Source: Halichondria panicea (Eukaryota > Porifera > Demospongiae > Suberitida > Halichondriidae). From it: a stretch of 64,000 nt of DNA. The stretch spans positions 4,651,378 to 4,715,377 of the forward strand of contig NC_087381.1 of the NCBI RefSeq assembly GCF_963675165.1, written 5' to 3'. Made by a program: the position numbers and the translations under genes. Below, piece by piece: positions 8,305-20,900 of the stretch. Each line of letters begins with the position of its first letter. Within the stretch, counting starts at the first letter, position 1. The notes under the pieces are model-generated. The model had not been told where the DNA came from. It did not search any database and saw nothing but the letters and a program-made list of their open reading frames with translations.

Positions 8305-11300
8305 ATGGGCAGGCCTCCTCCCTGTAGGCCTGGCCATGGAAATTCGAAGGACAAGATTAACAAAGCAATAGTGAAAGGAGTGATGTCCAATGGTGGCAAA
8401 GTAGAGAAGAAAACCAAATGCAAAAAGATCAATGATGCTCAATCTCGTGGACAAAGCCAGTCTTGTCACCAGTGTAGACAGTCCATTCATAGCAACAAAG
8501 GTTTATCTGAGGTAAAGCAGGGCAAGGCAAGACTCAAATGCAGCTCATGCACCAGGTTCTGGTGAGTCTTCTCTAAACAGTGCACACCAGCCCTTCATTG
8601 GCCAGATTAATAATGAACATTCTAGGGTTTAGACCGCAATGGAAAATTGCTATTATATTTATTTTTTATATTACACCGAACAATTACACATTTTCTGACA
8701 AACGGGACAGGACCAGCTTTTAAAACTCTTGGCAAGATTTTCACTGTGCTGTTGTTTTGTAATTACAGCGCCACTCTAATTGCCGTATAACCACATTTTT
8801 GTTGTTGCTTCTGTGAGCTATAGGTAGGAGCTTTGACTTAATTCGAATGTTACGAAGTACGTGTATGTATATGCACTTCATAACATTTCGTAGCAGCTAA
8901 TAAACCTACGGCGGTATTTTTGTTATTATATCCAATAGCAATGTCCTTGATACAAAAGTGCTCAGACCCATGTGTGGCTGATGAGACTATAAATTATAGT
9001 CTCTGCTACTCGTCACACATAATTAGTATAATAATTATCTTTTTCTTCACAGGTGTGAGCAGTGCTTGTTGAATCGCTATGGTGTTGTAAAGGATGAGGC
9101 CAACCCCACCACCTGGTCCTGTCCTGTTTGTCAGAAAATGTGTAATTGTTCAGTGTGTCGGAGAAAGGTAAGTACATCATGAACATGTACATGTATGCAT
9201 GTGTATCAACTTTGTGCATGCACGTACTACTGTCTGAATGGAAATATAATAGCAATTTTCCATTTCGGTCTGAACCCTAGAATGTTCATTATTAATTGTC
9301 ATTTAATAAGTCATTTAAGCATAATGATGACACCAAGAATTCATAATACAGGTCTATTATGAACTCTTAATGACACTCTATAACGAAATTAATTAGCCAA
9401 AGTTGTATTTAGATTCATGCACAGTCTGTATGCCATTGTTACTGATCTGTCTCAAGGAGGGAAAACTGGCGACAGGGATCCTCACCCCCTTGGTTAAGAA
9501 CTCAGGGTTTGAGAGTGTATCCGACTTCCTAGACAAAGGCACCACTGACATTGCCAAGGTCCTGCAATGGAGCTCCCCTGCTGAAACAGATGCAGAGGGG
9601 AAAAAGTGAGTAGTACACGTACGTACTTTCTTTGCGAAACATGTAGTACAGTGTAATACGTACGGTATTACTAGCTGCTCATGTCTTATGTAAATTGTGC
9701 CACTGCCCCACACCTGTAGGCAACCAAAACATTCACCCTCTCAATCTGCATTACCAAAAAGCAGGCCAAAGACGTCTACTCACCGAAAGAGTTGCAGAAA
9801 TGTGAGTTATATGTACAGTACGTAGTGTGTGTTTGTGTGTCTGTGTGCTACAGCTGCTCAATGATAAATGAAGTGCAAGTACGAGCTTCTAGTCTAGGAT
9901 TACAGTGGAACCTCGGACACCTTGGTTTCAGAGGCAGGCCGGATAATAGCCTCCTTCACAAGGCCTCAAAAAGGAGGCCTGCTACTGACTGCTTACGCAT
10001 GCAATTATTGGATAATTTTCCGTAATGTTTCTCATAACTGAAATTTTACCCGAAAAATACCCTGAATAACATAATTATACAGACAAATAATTAATACTAT
10101 TCAAGTCATATACAGAGCTGTATAGCTAGAGACAGAGCTGTACGTTTGGTTACAGCAGCTATTTCTTTCTGATAGAGTCCACTTTCACCAAGGTTAGTGT
10201 TAGATGGGCGTGGCCTGTCCATATAGGTTATTGTCAGCCTTCCCTGCGTTCAGACGATTGTCATTCACACTGTTGCAGGCTGTGAGTCTTTAGCAGGCTA
10301 AAGGTAGCTATTAGAAACCTTCACAATCGCACTTCTATCCAATTTCTTCAATCCACTTCCGTTCGTTGTGATGTACGTTATTGTTTTACTGAGCATTATA
10401 CGATGATATCCGGAGCCCCCCAGTTTCTAGGGACTATGTGGCGCATGTGCAAACAGTCGATACCAGGCCCATCTTCAGTGCGGCCTGGAATCGAGGCTAG
10501 CCGGATAACTGAATATGCCCGATAATTGAATAGATAAACCAGGCCTTGATCCACCTGATAAACAGCAATGCCACATGGTTGTCTGCGCATGTGCAGAAGA
10601 GATAAGCAGGCCTGTCTTCATAGTAACAGCTGCAATGCACATGCGCATGCATATAAGGAAACAGCCATTTTCTGAAAAAAAATTGCGAAGCTGGATAACC
10701 AAAGTTCCAGGTAATGGAGGTTCTACTGTAGTGGATTTTCCTTTGTTATCGAGGTTTACTTACTTGTTTGCAGACTCGTATATTAATTGTATGCAGCCAA
10801 GTCTTAGCTTCACTACAGAGAGCGCTAGCTATTGGTAGCTGAAAGAGTCAGAAAAAGAGCTGCAAAGCTGCACTGTTTCATGAGCTTGCGCCATTAGTAA
10901 TTATGGGCTTCAAACTTCGACATCCTTTTTAACGACAGTCATTGTTATCATTTCCCTCACTTATCTTGCGCCATTAGTAATTATGGGCTTCAAACTTTCG
11001 ACATATTTTTTAACGACAGTCATTGTCATCATTTCCCTCACTTATGTACCATTCCTTGCTTGCAAATGTAGAATTGTAGTGAAGCTGGTACTGTAATTCA
11101 TTTCTATAAAGCTTTGGTGCCTACACCGATGCATCAACACCCGCGGGTTAGATATAATTATAGTAAAACCACCGTTGAGGAGCAAGGTTTAGCTAACACT
11201 AGCTGCTTCTTAGTTTTAGAGCTAGTTCAAAATTATGTAGGCCGCACAAACATGATCATGTAGACTTACAATGTGCACTAATAGCAAAGTGTTTATGCAT

Positions 11301-14300
11301 CATAATTAGCATAATTATATTTTCAATGGTTCATAGTCATAGTTATGTATGTATTTGTATGTATGTATGTATGTATGTATGTATATATGTATAATACTAT
11401 GGTGTTTCATTTATACGTACATGTATGATATTGTATGCGTCACGTGATAATTATACATGCATGCATGCATCTCTTCTTTTCTAGAAAAATCATCAGGATG
11501 TCTCTGCTGCAACCAATGAAAACGATGAACATTTTCCAGATAACCCTACGAATTTCACTCCACATCAATCCTTACGCTCAGCTTCGACCTCGAAGGACCA
11601 ACCACACAGACGCTCAACCAGGAAACGAAAGCAGTCTCATTCTTATTCTACTGAAGATTTCCGTAGGGATTCAGTCTCTCCTGAGCACTCCCCTTCTGTA
11701 GAATCTGTAGCCTGTTTCAGATCACCCGTATGCAACTTTAAGTCGCCAAATGAATTGTCACCAAATCTTGAACGTGTATCTAAGAGTGACGAGATTATAG
11801 AAATAAAAATAACTGAGAAGCTCAACAAAGAACAAATTGAAACCATAAACCAGAAGATGGCGGAATATCAGCAAAAGATAAAGCAGGAAAATGAAAGAAG
11901 TAGGGAAGAGAAATGTTTGCAAAAGAAACTGCTTATAGAAGAGAGAGCTAAAGAGAGAGAAGTGAGAGCTGAAGAAAGAAAGAGGATGATAGCAGAGAAA
12001 GCTCGTGCTAGCGAGAAGCTCAAACTGAATAAGATAAGAGCCAAAGAAAAGTTCAAACTTGCCCAGGGTGTAAAAAGACAAGCCTTGAAGAAGATTCAGA
12101 GGTTACAAAAAGTGAAAGAGAGGTCAAGGAAACAAGAGTTGTTGGCTAACTTGAAAGAGAAAACTAAAGCGGAGAAATGGAAGAAATTGGAGCTAGCCAC
12201 AACACCATTTAGCTTGGAGAGATCAGAGGTACACCCACACACGTTTTAAAGAAGAGAGAATGAGTTGCACTATACTGTCTTATACATTGTAGAAGTTACA
12301 GATGTACAAATGATAGTTACATGTACGACAGTACGTGTGTATAAATATAGTTATGTTTCGATTAATCTCACTAGACCCAGGTCACAATAGTGGATGACAA
12401 TGTTGAAGAGTGTCTTGCCACTGGAGTCCCCTCCCTACCGTCCCTCCCCCCACTCACCCTTCCACGAATCCCCATGCATCTTACCCCCAACATTCTATTT
12501 GTCGGGGAGTTTCTCCACACCTTTTCACGACCATTGGGTCTTAAGAGACAGCTGACTGTGACTCAGCTGGCCACTGCACTGGCTAGTGGAAGGGGGATGT
12601 CCGATGTGTACCTTGCATTGCTCAGGGTATGCTCATGGTGTACATTTAGGTTTTTGTACATGTACATGTAACCTACTTTGTCAGTCCTCACGGCCTCCTT
12701 GCATTCAATTAGCTGATCCACTCACTAAGTAATTATAAATTGTAGACAGTATAATAATTATGATATAATTATGTACATGCATGTGTACACTGCATACACT
12801 TATAGCATTCTTATGCAGGTCCTGCTTGATGAAAAAACTGATTTGAGGAAGGAGTTAAGGACCTCAAAAAAACAGAGGGATTTGGAAAAAGTGGCCAAGC
12901 TCTACCTCGCTAGAAATAACATAAATGTGAGCGGCAATTAGTTATACATATACTGTGTATCGGGTTTCCAATGCAATTTTAAGGTGCTTTCGATTACAAA
13001 TTACGAGTTTATAATAGATTGCAAACGAAAGACACGCAAAGAGTGAGCATGATCGCATGCAGTTCGCAATAGTTACAAACGCAGCCTTGTGAATTTCGCA
13101 TTGTCATGCGCAGGCGTGCTACACCCCGAACCTGCACCAAGGTATTTTTCACACAGGTAGCTTGAGATTCATTATGTCTTCTAGTTTAATCTTCGGATGG
13201 CATTACAAAGTATCTACCTGGGGGGGCATGCAATGCTAACTAGTAGATATGTTTTATGTGTACTGTGTCTATATATACAATCATATAATTATGTTCATTA
13301 CCTCCTCTGCAATAAAAGCCTGCATGTGCTGTGTTTGCAGCTTCTTCTAAGCTAATAAAGTTAAAACTGCCGTTGCTTTCCTCACACAGGGTTTTGTGTC
13401 TAGTTCCAAAACTGAAACTCGTGTCATTGATGAGTCGGTGCAGCTGTTGGACCATCTCTGCCACGAGGCACTCTGCTCGGTGAGTAGATGGTCTGTGATC
13501 ATGTTGTTGGTCATGTTTACAAAAACCATACACAATAGAAAATATAATTGGGGCGAGTGAAGCGAGTCCCTTAGTTAGTCATGCACGTGGTCCGGATGGT
13601 GCAAGTTAGTCATGCACGTGGTCCGGATGGTGCATGTATACATGTATGTATGTCCACCGTGGACCGGCAGGCTGGCATGGACCGGCATACGATATTTGCT
13701 TTTGTGACTCGTGATCCTTTACCAATTTCTACGTGAGTCAATAACTTTAGCTTGATAAAGATATGAATAGCGACAAAACTAGCGATAAGGATGAACCTCA
13801 GAAACAGCTAAAAAGAGGGGAAAAAGGCTTGCTTAGACCCAGAGAAAGATACAGGACACACAGGAGCAGCAGAAAGTGAAGGTAACTGACTCAAACGGTT
13901 CTGCAGGTGTTTGCCTAGCATAAATAAATGTTGTGTAGAAGGTGCACAAGCCAGCAGAAAGTGGCCAAATGTTCATTACACTTACAGAGACTCCAGAGGC
14001 CACACAGGCACGCTTGAAGCAATACATGCAGGCATAGGCATACAGAGTGAATCCCGACATGCCTCTATTCGAACAATCTACTGTTCAATCCATGATGCTG
14101 TTTATATCTGCAGTCATGCCAATAATGTCCATCTATCGATTACCATGCACTTGGACAATACGAATACGCAGGCAGGCCATGTCATCAACCTGCCACAAGA
14201 TGTCGTGTCATTTGCACAATATCTTTCAGCAGAGTTGGATGCGTCGCTTGCCCCATGGCGCTTGTGTCACCCTAGTTATACAGTGGAACCTCTTATAATG

Positions 14301-17287
14301 GACTGTAATAGCGGACAACATGCCTTGTACCAACTGCTTTTACTATCTAACTAGTGTTCTTGCAACCCCGAATAGCGGACACCTCTAAACTCCTGACAAC
14401 GGACGTCGCCCTTGCACAAAAGATACATTTAGTACAAGAATTAACCCTCCTATAACGGACGAAGGGTGTAGTTATTGATCAGCAAGAATATGGTATCCCC
14501 TATATACCTGCTTCTCCACAGCAGTCTGAGTTTACTAAGAATAAATGCCGGTAATTTGGACCCTATGCCAGGTGTTGGGGATGTAGAAAGGTCAATGTGG
14601 ACTTAAAACAGGCTCCTACTCATCTCTTTTAGAAGAGAACTGCTGTGACTGTTATCTAAGTATATTCTTGTCATGTGTGCATGCATGCACAGTTCAGATT
14701 CAGTCTGCTGTAGTGCGCGTAGTTCACCATTCAGTATCACTAGCTGTTATGTGGCGACAATCCACTTGCATTTTCTAATGTCAATTGTGGTAGTTAATCT
14801 GTTCCCAAAGACCATAGATACATGTACATGTATACTGAATCAGTTCATCATAATTATTTTGTGTATTTGAAGTCATTATAATTATAATATTATTGTCTCA
14901 TTAAACACATTTGGGGTAATGTAACTTTATATGGTATAACCTGGCTCCCAATAAAGGAAACCTCCAAATAGCGGACAAAACTCTTGCACCAACTTGTCTG
15001 TTATTCGGAAGTTCCACTGTAGTTCAATCCTCTAACTGAAAAACCTATTTGCCGATTGAAAGCTCTCCATGCAATAACCGAACATTGAACAGAGAGAGGC
15101 CTTGGTGCCAACTAGTCTACCATTCACAGGGTATACAATCATACATTATGATTATACTTCGATCTTTCAACTACAAGTCATTTCTAACATATGTATGTCC
15201 TTTCAACTTTCTCTGGCTATAACATTTTACTTTTTGGGTGCGAAAAAACCTTTTTGTAAAAATACGCGTAGTCCCCTCTCCAGCCTAATTTTCGCGAGGG
15301 TATGGTGTAATTAAAAAAGTACATTCATTCCCAGATGCAAACACACGCACAAACACACACACACACACAAGGCCATCATTACAGAGTTTCTTGATTCCAC
15401 AAAAGAGCGTCGTGAGCAGTTGAGGAGAGAACAAAGAACGAAGGAGAAGGAGGCCACTAAGAGATTTGGGGAAAGATTGAAGGCACTTTGTGATGAGGGA
15501 GGGTCAATTGAGGAGATCAAACAGCGGAGAGAGCACTTTACAGAGGACCTGATATTACTGCGACAAACATTCAAGGTAAAGCAAGCATAAACTCAAATTC
15601 AGTTGTACATGTACATGTACCGTATATGCTCGATCAGAGGCCGCTCATGTATAAAAGCTGCTCTCAAATAGTAGCTAGCAGAATGAAACATTTAGTAGCC
15701 GCTCTCAAATAGTAGCCTCAGTGAACTTTGACTCTAGCATTTCTGCACGTGGCAGCCAAACAAATTATTAATACTAGCAGCTAGCTATATGTACGTAGTT
15801 ACTAGGTACAGGTAGCAGCTTGTTAGTGCTTTACAAAGACTTTCTCATGGCAGAGTTCAAGTTTATGCAGGTAACCCTACAAATTTCACTCCACATAAAT
15901 CCTTACGCTCAGCTTCGACCTCGAAGGACCAATTAACCACACAGACGCATCCCAGGTTTTCCTTTTTCTTAACTTTACCTCTATTTTTCCTCCAATTAAT
16001 ACCGTTACGGTGGTCATATTTAATCAAACGATTGTGACAAAGAAAAAAGAGAGCCTGGGACCAAGGCTACATTTGTACCAGGTGTTCGGATAATCGAGGC
16101 TCAACTGTACATGTATGTGACCAAAATAATAATGGTTAATAATGTATTCAGATTGGTAGCATTGTGTGACGATATAATTCAAACGTTCAGGAGGAGCTTG
16201 CTGGCTGTCTTTGTGTGGAACGGAGCAACTCTCTGGGTATGGATCGCCACAACAGACTCTACTGGAAGTTGCAAGTACGTAATACTTTTGTAAGAATAAG
16301 TGCGACTAAGAATAAGTGCGACCGTAGAAACAGGATTATTAGCGTACGTGCTAGTGGGGTCAATAGTACAATGTAGACCTCTACTGTGTATGTGCTTAGA
16401 TTCGAGGATGCACTTACATTTTCGAGCCCCCTGTAACCGGATGTCTCGCTAGCTAGTTAACTACACGTACGGTTGGAAAGAGAGCAGCAAGATAAACAGG
16501 CAATTCTAACTAGGTGTAACTGTATAGCTGGTAATTGTTGTGGTTTACGTGGTCTGACCACGAATATTTTACCCACGAATGAAGCGACCTAGCTTAATTT
16601 CCTACCTTTACCAGCAGCAACCACGAAACTAAATTGCTATGTTTTGCGCCCAGAAAATATATACGTGTATAGCAGGTAATTTTCATGGGCATGGAAGCTG
16701 ACCTCCACGAAATTTCTCCCACGAAAATGTAGGCGTGGTTTACCGGAACGCATGCATTGCAGGCCATGAAGTCAAACAAAATTTTTACTCACGAAATCAC
16801 GGTGTTTGAGTTGAACGAATTTTTATTATTATCAATTTTTACTTCAGTCTTTTCCTTGTTTGCTTGTGGAGGCCCACCCTGTGATGTGTGGTGATGAGGA
16901 CACCGTTTGGTACAAAGTGGACAAGCGATCACTGCTTGATCAGCTCATGGTATGTCCACCATAATTATAGCTGTCGGCCACTAATGAAATGCATGGGTGT
17001 GTCAGTCGCGTGGATCACTTATTACGGTTCAGTAAAGGCTATGGCAAGTGCATACGTTTAAGAATAAATCATTTGCAGATCCTGCTGTCATAGTACATGT
17101 ATGTAATTTTGTATAGTCCACCTGCAAAGCACACTTTAAGTATTCACCACTCATGGTACAGTGACGATGTATTTCACAAATAAATAATTATCGTTATTTA
17201 TAGGCAAGTCTTCATCCAGCTGGTAGCCGTGAAAAGCCCTTGCACAAATCCCTCAGTTTTCTCAGGGACACAATCATAAATGACTAA
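8305..17287 (+). CDS. CDCA7-type zinc finger plus DDT/WHIM chromatin protein
   Basis: Twelve exons join with consistent phases: 8305-8561, 9053-9167, 9457-9605, 9720-9801, 11485-12228, 12375-12626, 12819-12926, 13390-13479, 15372-15575, 16191-16274, 16848-16949, 17204-17287. They encode 756 aa. Residues 54-152 hold the zf-4CXXC_R1 finger with all 11 cysteines (CHQC, CSSC, CEQC, CPVC, CNCSVC), LLNRYG and LATGIL, as in CDCA7. Exon 5 is basic, then a Lys/Glu-rich coiled coil (about 290-445). Exon 6 starts a DDT domain (LFVGEFLHTFSRPLGLKRQL, from 490). Exon 10 carries the WHIM-like LGMDRHNRLYW (682-692). In known families the finger binds DNA and recruits remodelling or methylation machinery, and DDT/WHIM binds ISWI-type remodellers. 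This fusion resembles the plant DDT/zinc-finger proteins more than vertebrate CDCA7. The nuclear role is inferred. Confidence 0.85.
9901..10730. mobile_element. Pogo/Tigger-like MITE in intron 4
   Basis: Starts TACAGTGGAACCTCGGACACC and ends GGAGGTTCTACTGTA, inverted termini with TA at both ends. A separate 300 bp repeat (10189-10499) is nested inside. Confidence 0.7.
10189..10499 (+). repeat. About 310 bp dispersed repeat, copy 1
   Basis: Runs from AAGGTTAGTGTTAGATGGGC to CGGCCTGGAATCGAGGCTA. The second copy at 28082-28385 has the same order of blocks (TTGTCATTCACACTGTTGCA, CGATGATATCCGGAG, AACAGTCGATACCAGGCC). The right end GATCGAGGCTA resembles the TAGCCTC end of the 9 bp-TSD family. Confidence 0.75.
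10885..11045 (+). repeat. 80 bp tandem duplication in intron 4
   Basis: CTTGCGCCATTAGTAATTAT begins at 10885 and again at 10965. The two copies differ at only a few bases plus one inserted T. Confidence 0.85.
11339..11393 (+). repeat. (TATG)n microsatellite
   Basis: Runs of TATGTATG with single interruptions, inside intron 4. Confidence 0.8.
13574..13637 (+). repeat. Tandem pair of 32 bp in intron 8
   Basis: AGTTAGTCATGCACGTGGTC followed by CGGATGGTGCA occurs twice head to tail. Confidence 0.8.
13740..14275 (+). pseudogene. Helitron-type protein remnant in intron 8
   Basis: Two frames keep recognisable pieces. ETPEATQARLKQYMQA (about 13988-14035) matches the repeated ETPEQTQARL-type leader seen in many animal Helitron/PIF1-helicase proteins. 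GHVINLPQDVVSFAQYLSAE (about 14177-14240) matches the conserved start of the DUF6570-like segment of the same proteins (GHVINLPQ, then FA-LPRLP-ELD). Stops and frame changes separate them and no helicase motifs follow, because a pogo-like MITE begins at 14279. It is a dead fragment. The family call is from motif memory. Confidence 0.4.
14279..15021. mobile_element. Pogo/Tigger-like MITE in intron 8
   Basis: TACAGTGGAACCTCTTATAATGG at the left and CGGAAGTTCCACTGTA at the right are inverted termini with TA at each end. The interior contains several AATAGCGGAC and TAACGGAC repeats. Confidence 0.7.
15630..15870 (+). repeat. Partial copy of the ATATGCTCGATCAG element in intron 9
   Basis: ACCGTATATGCTCGATCAGA and following blocks (CAAATAGTAGCCTCAGTGAA, GACTTTCTCATGGCAGAG) match the fuller copy at 21783-22172. 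This copy lacks the right terminus and is joined directly to the captured exon fragment. Confidence 0.75.
15872..15949 (+). repeat. Duplicate of part of exon 5 of the same gene
   Basis: TAACCCTACAAATTTCACTC through CACACAGACGC matches exon 5 at 11541-11613 over about 73 aligned bases with only a few substitutions and one 4-5 bp insertion. It lies in intron 9 between two transposon fragments, and its splice edges are not preserved. Confidence 0.85.
15951..16075 (+). repeat. Fragment of the 9 bp-TSD element
   Basis: TCCTTTTTCTTAACTTTACC, CCTCCAATTAATACCG and AGAGAGCCTGGGACCAAGGCTA correspond to the right-hand hairpin of the elements at 957-1746 and 18629-19392. Confidence 0.65.
16081..16108 (+). 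repeat. Solo end of the GTTATCCGAA MITE
   Basis: GTGTTCGGATAATCGAGGCT followed by CAACTGTA equals the right terminus of the MITE at 22795-22995. Confidence 0.6.
16515..16760. mobile_element. Degenerate TACCGTATAGC-type MITE in intron 10
   Basis: GTATAGCTGGTAATTGTTGTGG and GTGTATAGCAGGTAATTTTC are related to the termini of the intact element at 33398-33604. Blocks of CCACGAAAAT and ACCCACGAA fill the interior. No clean boundaries. Confidence 0.5.
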
Positions 17288-17913
17288 TGTAACATACATA
17301 ATATATAATTATGCTCGTGTTGACTCTGTATACATAACAATTGCATGTGTTACATTGATGAACCATGCAATTTCTCGCTCAGTATGATTATCTATAATGC
17401 ATGGGGATGACATGTAAAGATAGGTTTACGTCTCCACCTGTCCTAATGATCAGCATGTGTGTAGAGCTCCGCTGTGAGATCAGAAGTGCATAGTCCAAAC
17501 TGTTTTTGTGGTACTTGCAGCAACATAATCGGACTCATTCCCATATACTCTAAGAGGCTTCGTGTTGTTTTACAAGAAACACAGTAATCATATCTCCCTT
17601 TGTTTGTGCCCATCATTGGTGATGGTGGTGTATAGGGAAGAGCACTGTTGGAGTCAATTCTTAACTCTAAGGGATTTTGGCTTTACAGTGGGCAATAAGC
17701 ACTAGATGGTGTCAATGACAGTACAAATTAAGGGGATCATAAACACCATGCAGAATCTTCTAAGATCGCTACTAGCTAGATCATATAAAAGTGGTCATAA
17801 TTATCATGTAGGTGTCATAAAAATTAATAATGACATTTAATATCAGCTATAGTATAGAAATACTAAAATTATAGATCGACATGTATTAATTACGGCACGC
17901 ACATTATAGTTTT
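17288..17913. other. Convergent 3' intergenic region
   Basis: 626 bp between the stop codons of the CDCA7-like gene (plus) and UBA3 (minus). I see no gene. It would hold both 3' untranslated regions. Confidence 0.5.
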
Positions 17914-20900
17914 TTACTCTTCCATCCCATATGTGTATTTGACTATTATTGTTATTGGCTTCGGTGAAGTCACATCTGCTACCACGATTTCATGATTATC
18001 ACCAATTCCCAGATCTACGGAGGTCAAATTATTATCGATAAAAAAGTTTGTCCAATGAAATTAATACCTGTCAGGCTGTCACATGTCACATGTGGTTTGA
18101 CCTCCTGAATGCGTAAAATGTATTAGAAATCAGGCTTACCTGTACTGCTAGAAACTATTATGCGATGTTATAATTACAGGAGCCTTAGAATGATTTATTT
18201 ATTGCACTGTATTTGTTACTATACGCGAACATTTTTTTAAAATATTATCGGCAGAAAGGTTTGGTGGGTGACGCGCAATATTGATTGAGGGATGATACTT
18301 TTAACTTTAATGGGACCATACATGTAATTATCTAGTCTATGTGACAGCTAGTGAACTAACTGTTAACTCACCAAATAGTTTCTTTCCAAGATTTGATCTA
18401 GTTGCCTTCTCCAGAGACTCAATTGTCTGTTAGAAGAACTTATAATCTTGGTACGTATTGCAACATAATTATAATATTATCAATCAAAAAACCAATACCT
18501 TGTAGTAATGACATGAATTGTATAACTACACGTATGATTGATTATATGGGCATCATGTAAAATAATATAATGCAGAAGTATCTAATTATTATACCGCTTA
18601 TTCCCTATCAATTTTGGGGGCCAGATGGTAGCCTCTACACAGGAGGCTCTCCTTTTTCTGTTCTTTATTCACAATCGTTCAATAAGATAAAATACTGTAT
18701 TATTCGTTCAATGAGATAAAATACGGTATTAATTGGAGGAATAAAGAAAGAAATAGACGTAAAGTTAGGAAAAAGGAGAGCCTGTATCGGGAAGTCGCGT
18801 GAGGGTAGAAGGGTGGTAGAAGGGTGAAAATGAGCGTGGGCATACAGAGATGTTGGACTGCCCACGCAGAGGTCTACGACTAATAAAACTTTGCCTGCAG
18901 CAAGCTGGACATGGACTTGGAACTGGAAGTTTGCAAGCACTATAGAGCTAGCTATACCTTAGGCTTAGCTAGATGATCTACTAGTCTAGATTGTGTGTTT
19001 AGATTCTATCAGTATCACTATTACCTTTTCTTGTGTCTTTCTACATGCTATAGTAGAATAGCTTAGTCATCATTATCATATAGCAGGTAGCTATTGCCAC
19101 CAGAGCTGGCCACGCTGGTTCTCTGATCTGACTTGCAGCACAGCTTGGTGGTTGTCTCAGTGCAGTACAGTACAGTCTTACTCTGAATGCGTGGGAGAAT
19201 ACCTTACGTCACGATTGTGGGCTACATATCGCCCACGTTCATAAAAATCCTTGTGGATCACGCGATTTCCCAAACCAGGCCTTACTTTTTCTTAACTGTA
19301 TATACGCCCATTTCTTTCTTTGCTGCCTCACTATGTCTTTCTGGATGAACAGTGACAACAGCAAGAAAAAGTAAGGCCTGGGAACGAGGCTAGCCAGATG
19401 GTTAAAGTTTCGAAAATGCTAGGAGGCTTAAAAACAAGTAGATGCATGTAGTATGAAGTGGTTTTGGAGGTAATTGCATTTTATTGGCCATACATGTAAA
19501 TTATGGTAGGGACTCCCAAATCATTGGCCCTTTGCAAATTGCACAGAATCGTAAGTTTGCACAGAATCGTAAGCTTTTCATCTGTTCCCCCTCCAAGTAC
19601 TAGCTGATAAGCAACTCACAGGCAAGTAGAGAGTCTTGTTTCGGCCATCCACCACAGCTGTCAGGGCGGGAGATTTCATAGCACTGAAAGTTACAAAAGT
19701 CAAACAAAATTTGTACACGCTAGGTACATGTACATGTACATGTAATACAAATACAAGCTCAATACTCCATACATGTATGTACATGCCATAACTCGGCACA
19801 AATTATTCATACTAATGATGTACAAAGTCAATGCATGCATGATTTCCAAGCTCTTCAGATTTCATCATGCAAGCCCAAGTCTGTAAGACTTCTAATGTAG
19901 TACAGGTGAATGTAAATGTAAACGTACAATGACTCATTCTCGCAGAGATAATTATATACATCTTGTAGAGTTGAGTCTTCAGGGAAACTGAGATTTACTG
20001 GCTTCATGGAGCAGGAAGGACATTCTTCCTATAATAATTATACACACAAATAATTACAATGGATGAATGATCTTCAAGGATAAGCCAGAGGATTGCAGGT
20101 TGGTTGTCCAGTTAAAAGTGCGGTGTTGAATTGCACTATTAATAATAATTATATAGTAATTAGCCCAATTAGTGTTTCGTAAGCTAGAGTCTCTGGAGGC
20201 TAATTGAATTCATTGAAGTACATAGCATAATATATATACAGGTAACTTGTAAATTTTGAATGTAGCTTGTTGGTGGAAAAATTTACGTCAGTGTGAAATC
20301 AGTTAAACGTGTAACTATACAATTCATTAATCATACTGGGAACGTATGTAAAGCATTGTGTAGGCTAGGCAGCTCTTTCCTGACTCTTGTATCTAACAAA
20401 CAGCTAGCGCTTTAGTGAATGGCTAACTCATAAGTTGAATAGAAAGTTTGTGTGAACAGATGACGTTATAAAAGATGAAGAGATTGCAATAGCCTGTTTA
20501 TAAGTTTTGAGTACAATTGCTGTTCAGCACAAGGCACATGCCATACTTAAATTATACTGTACCTTTTTCTCAGCTTCAAATGAGTAAGTGTACACTCCGT
20601 CAGTGTCATTGAAAACCATATAGTTCTGAAGTGGTTTGCTGCAGCTGAGAGGTTAAAATAAACATACATAGACGGCATTGAGGTACACAGACATGTATGT
20701 AATGAAATATTATGGTAATCTCTGTTTAAAATGTAGTACAATTGCCATAGAGGCACACTAACTCGTGCAATCAATAACTCACCTTGAAGCTAGCTTGAAA
20801 GCTTCAGTGGAGCACACAGCTACGTCAAAAAATTATTTTTGGAACAAAGTAATGCGCATGCTCTAAAAAGTATACTGCACATACCTGCAATGACTGCATT

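Noticed and set aside
11758-12081. Minus open frames over exon 5 of the CDCA7-like gene
   Set aside because: Antisense of a Lys/Glu-rich coiled coil naturally gives Phe/Leu/Ser-rich open frames.
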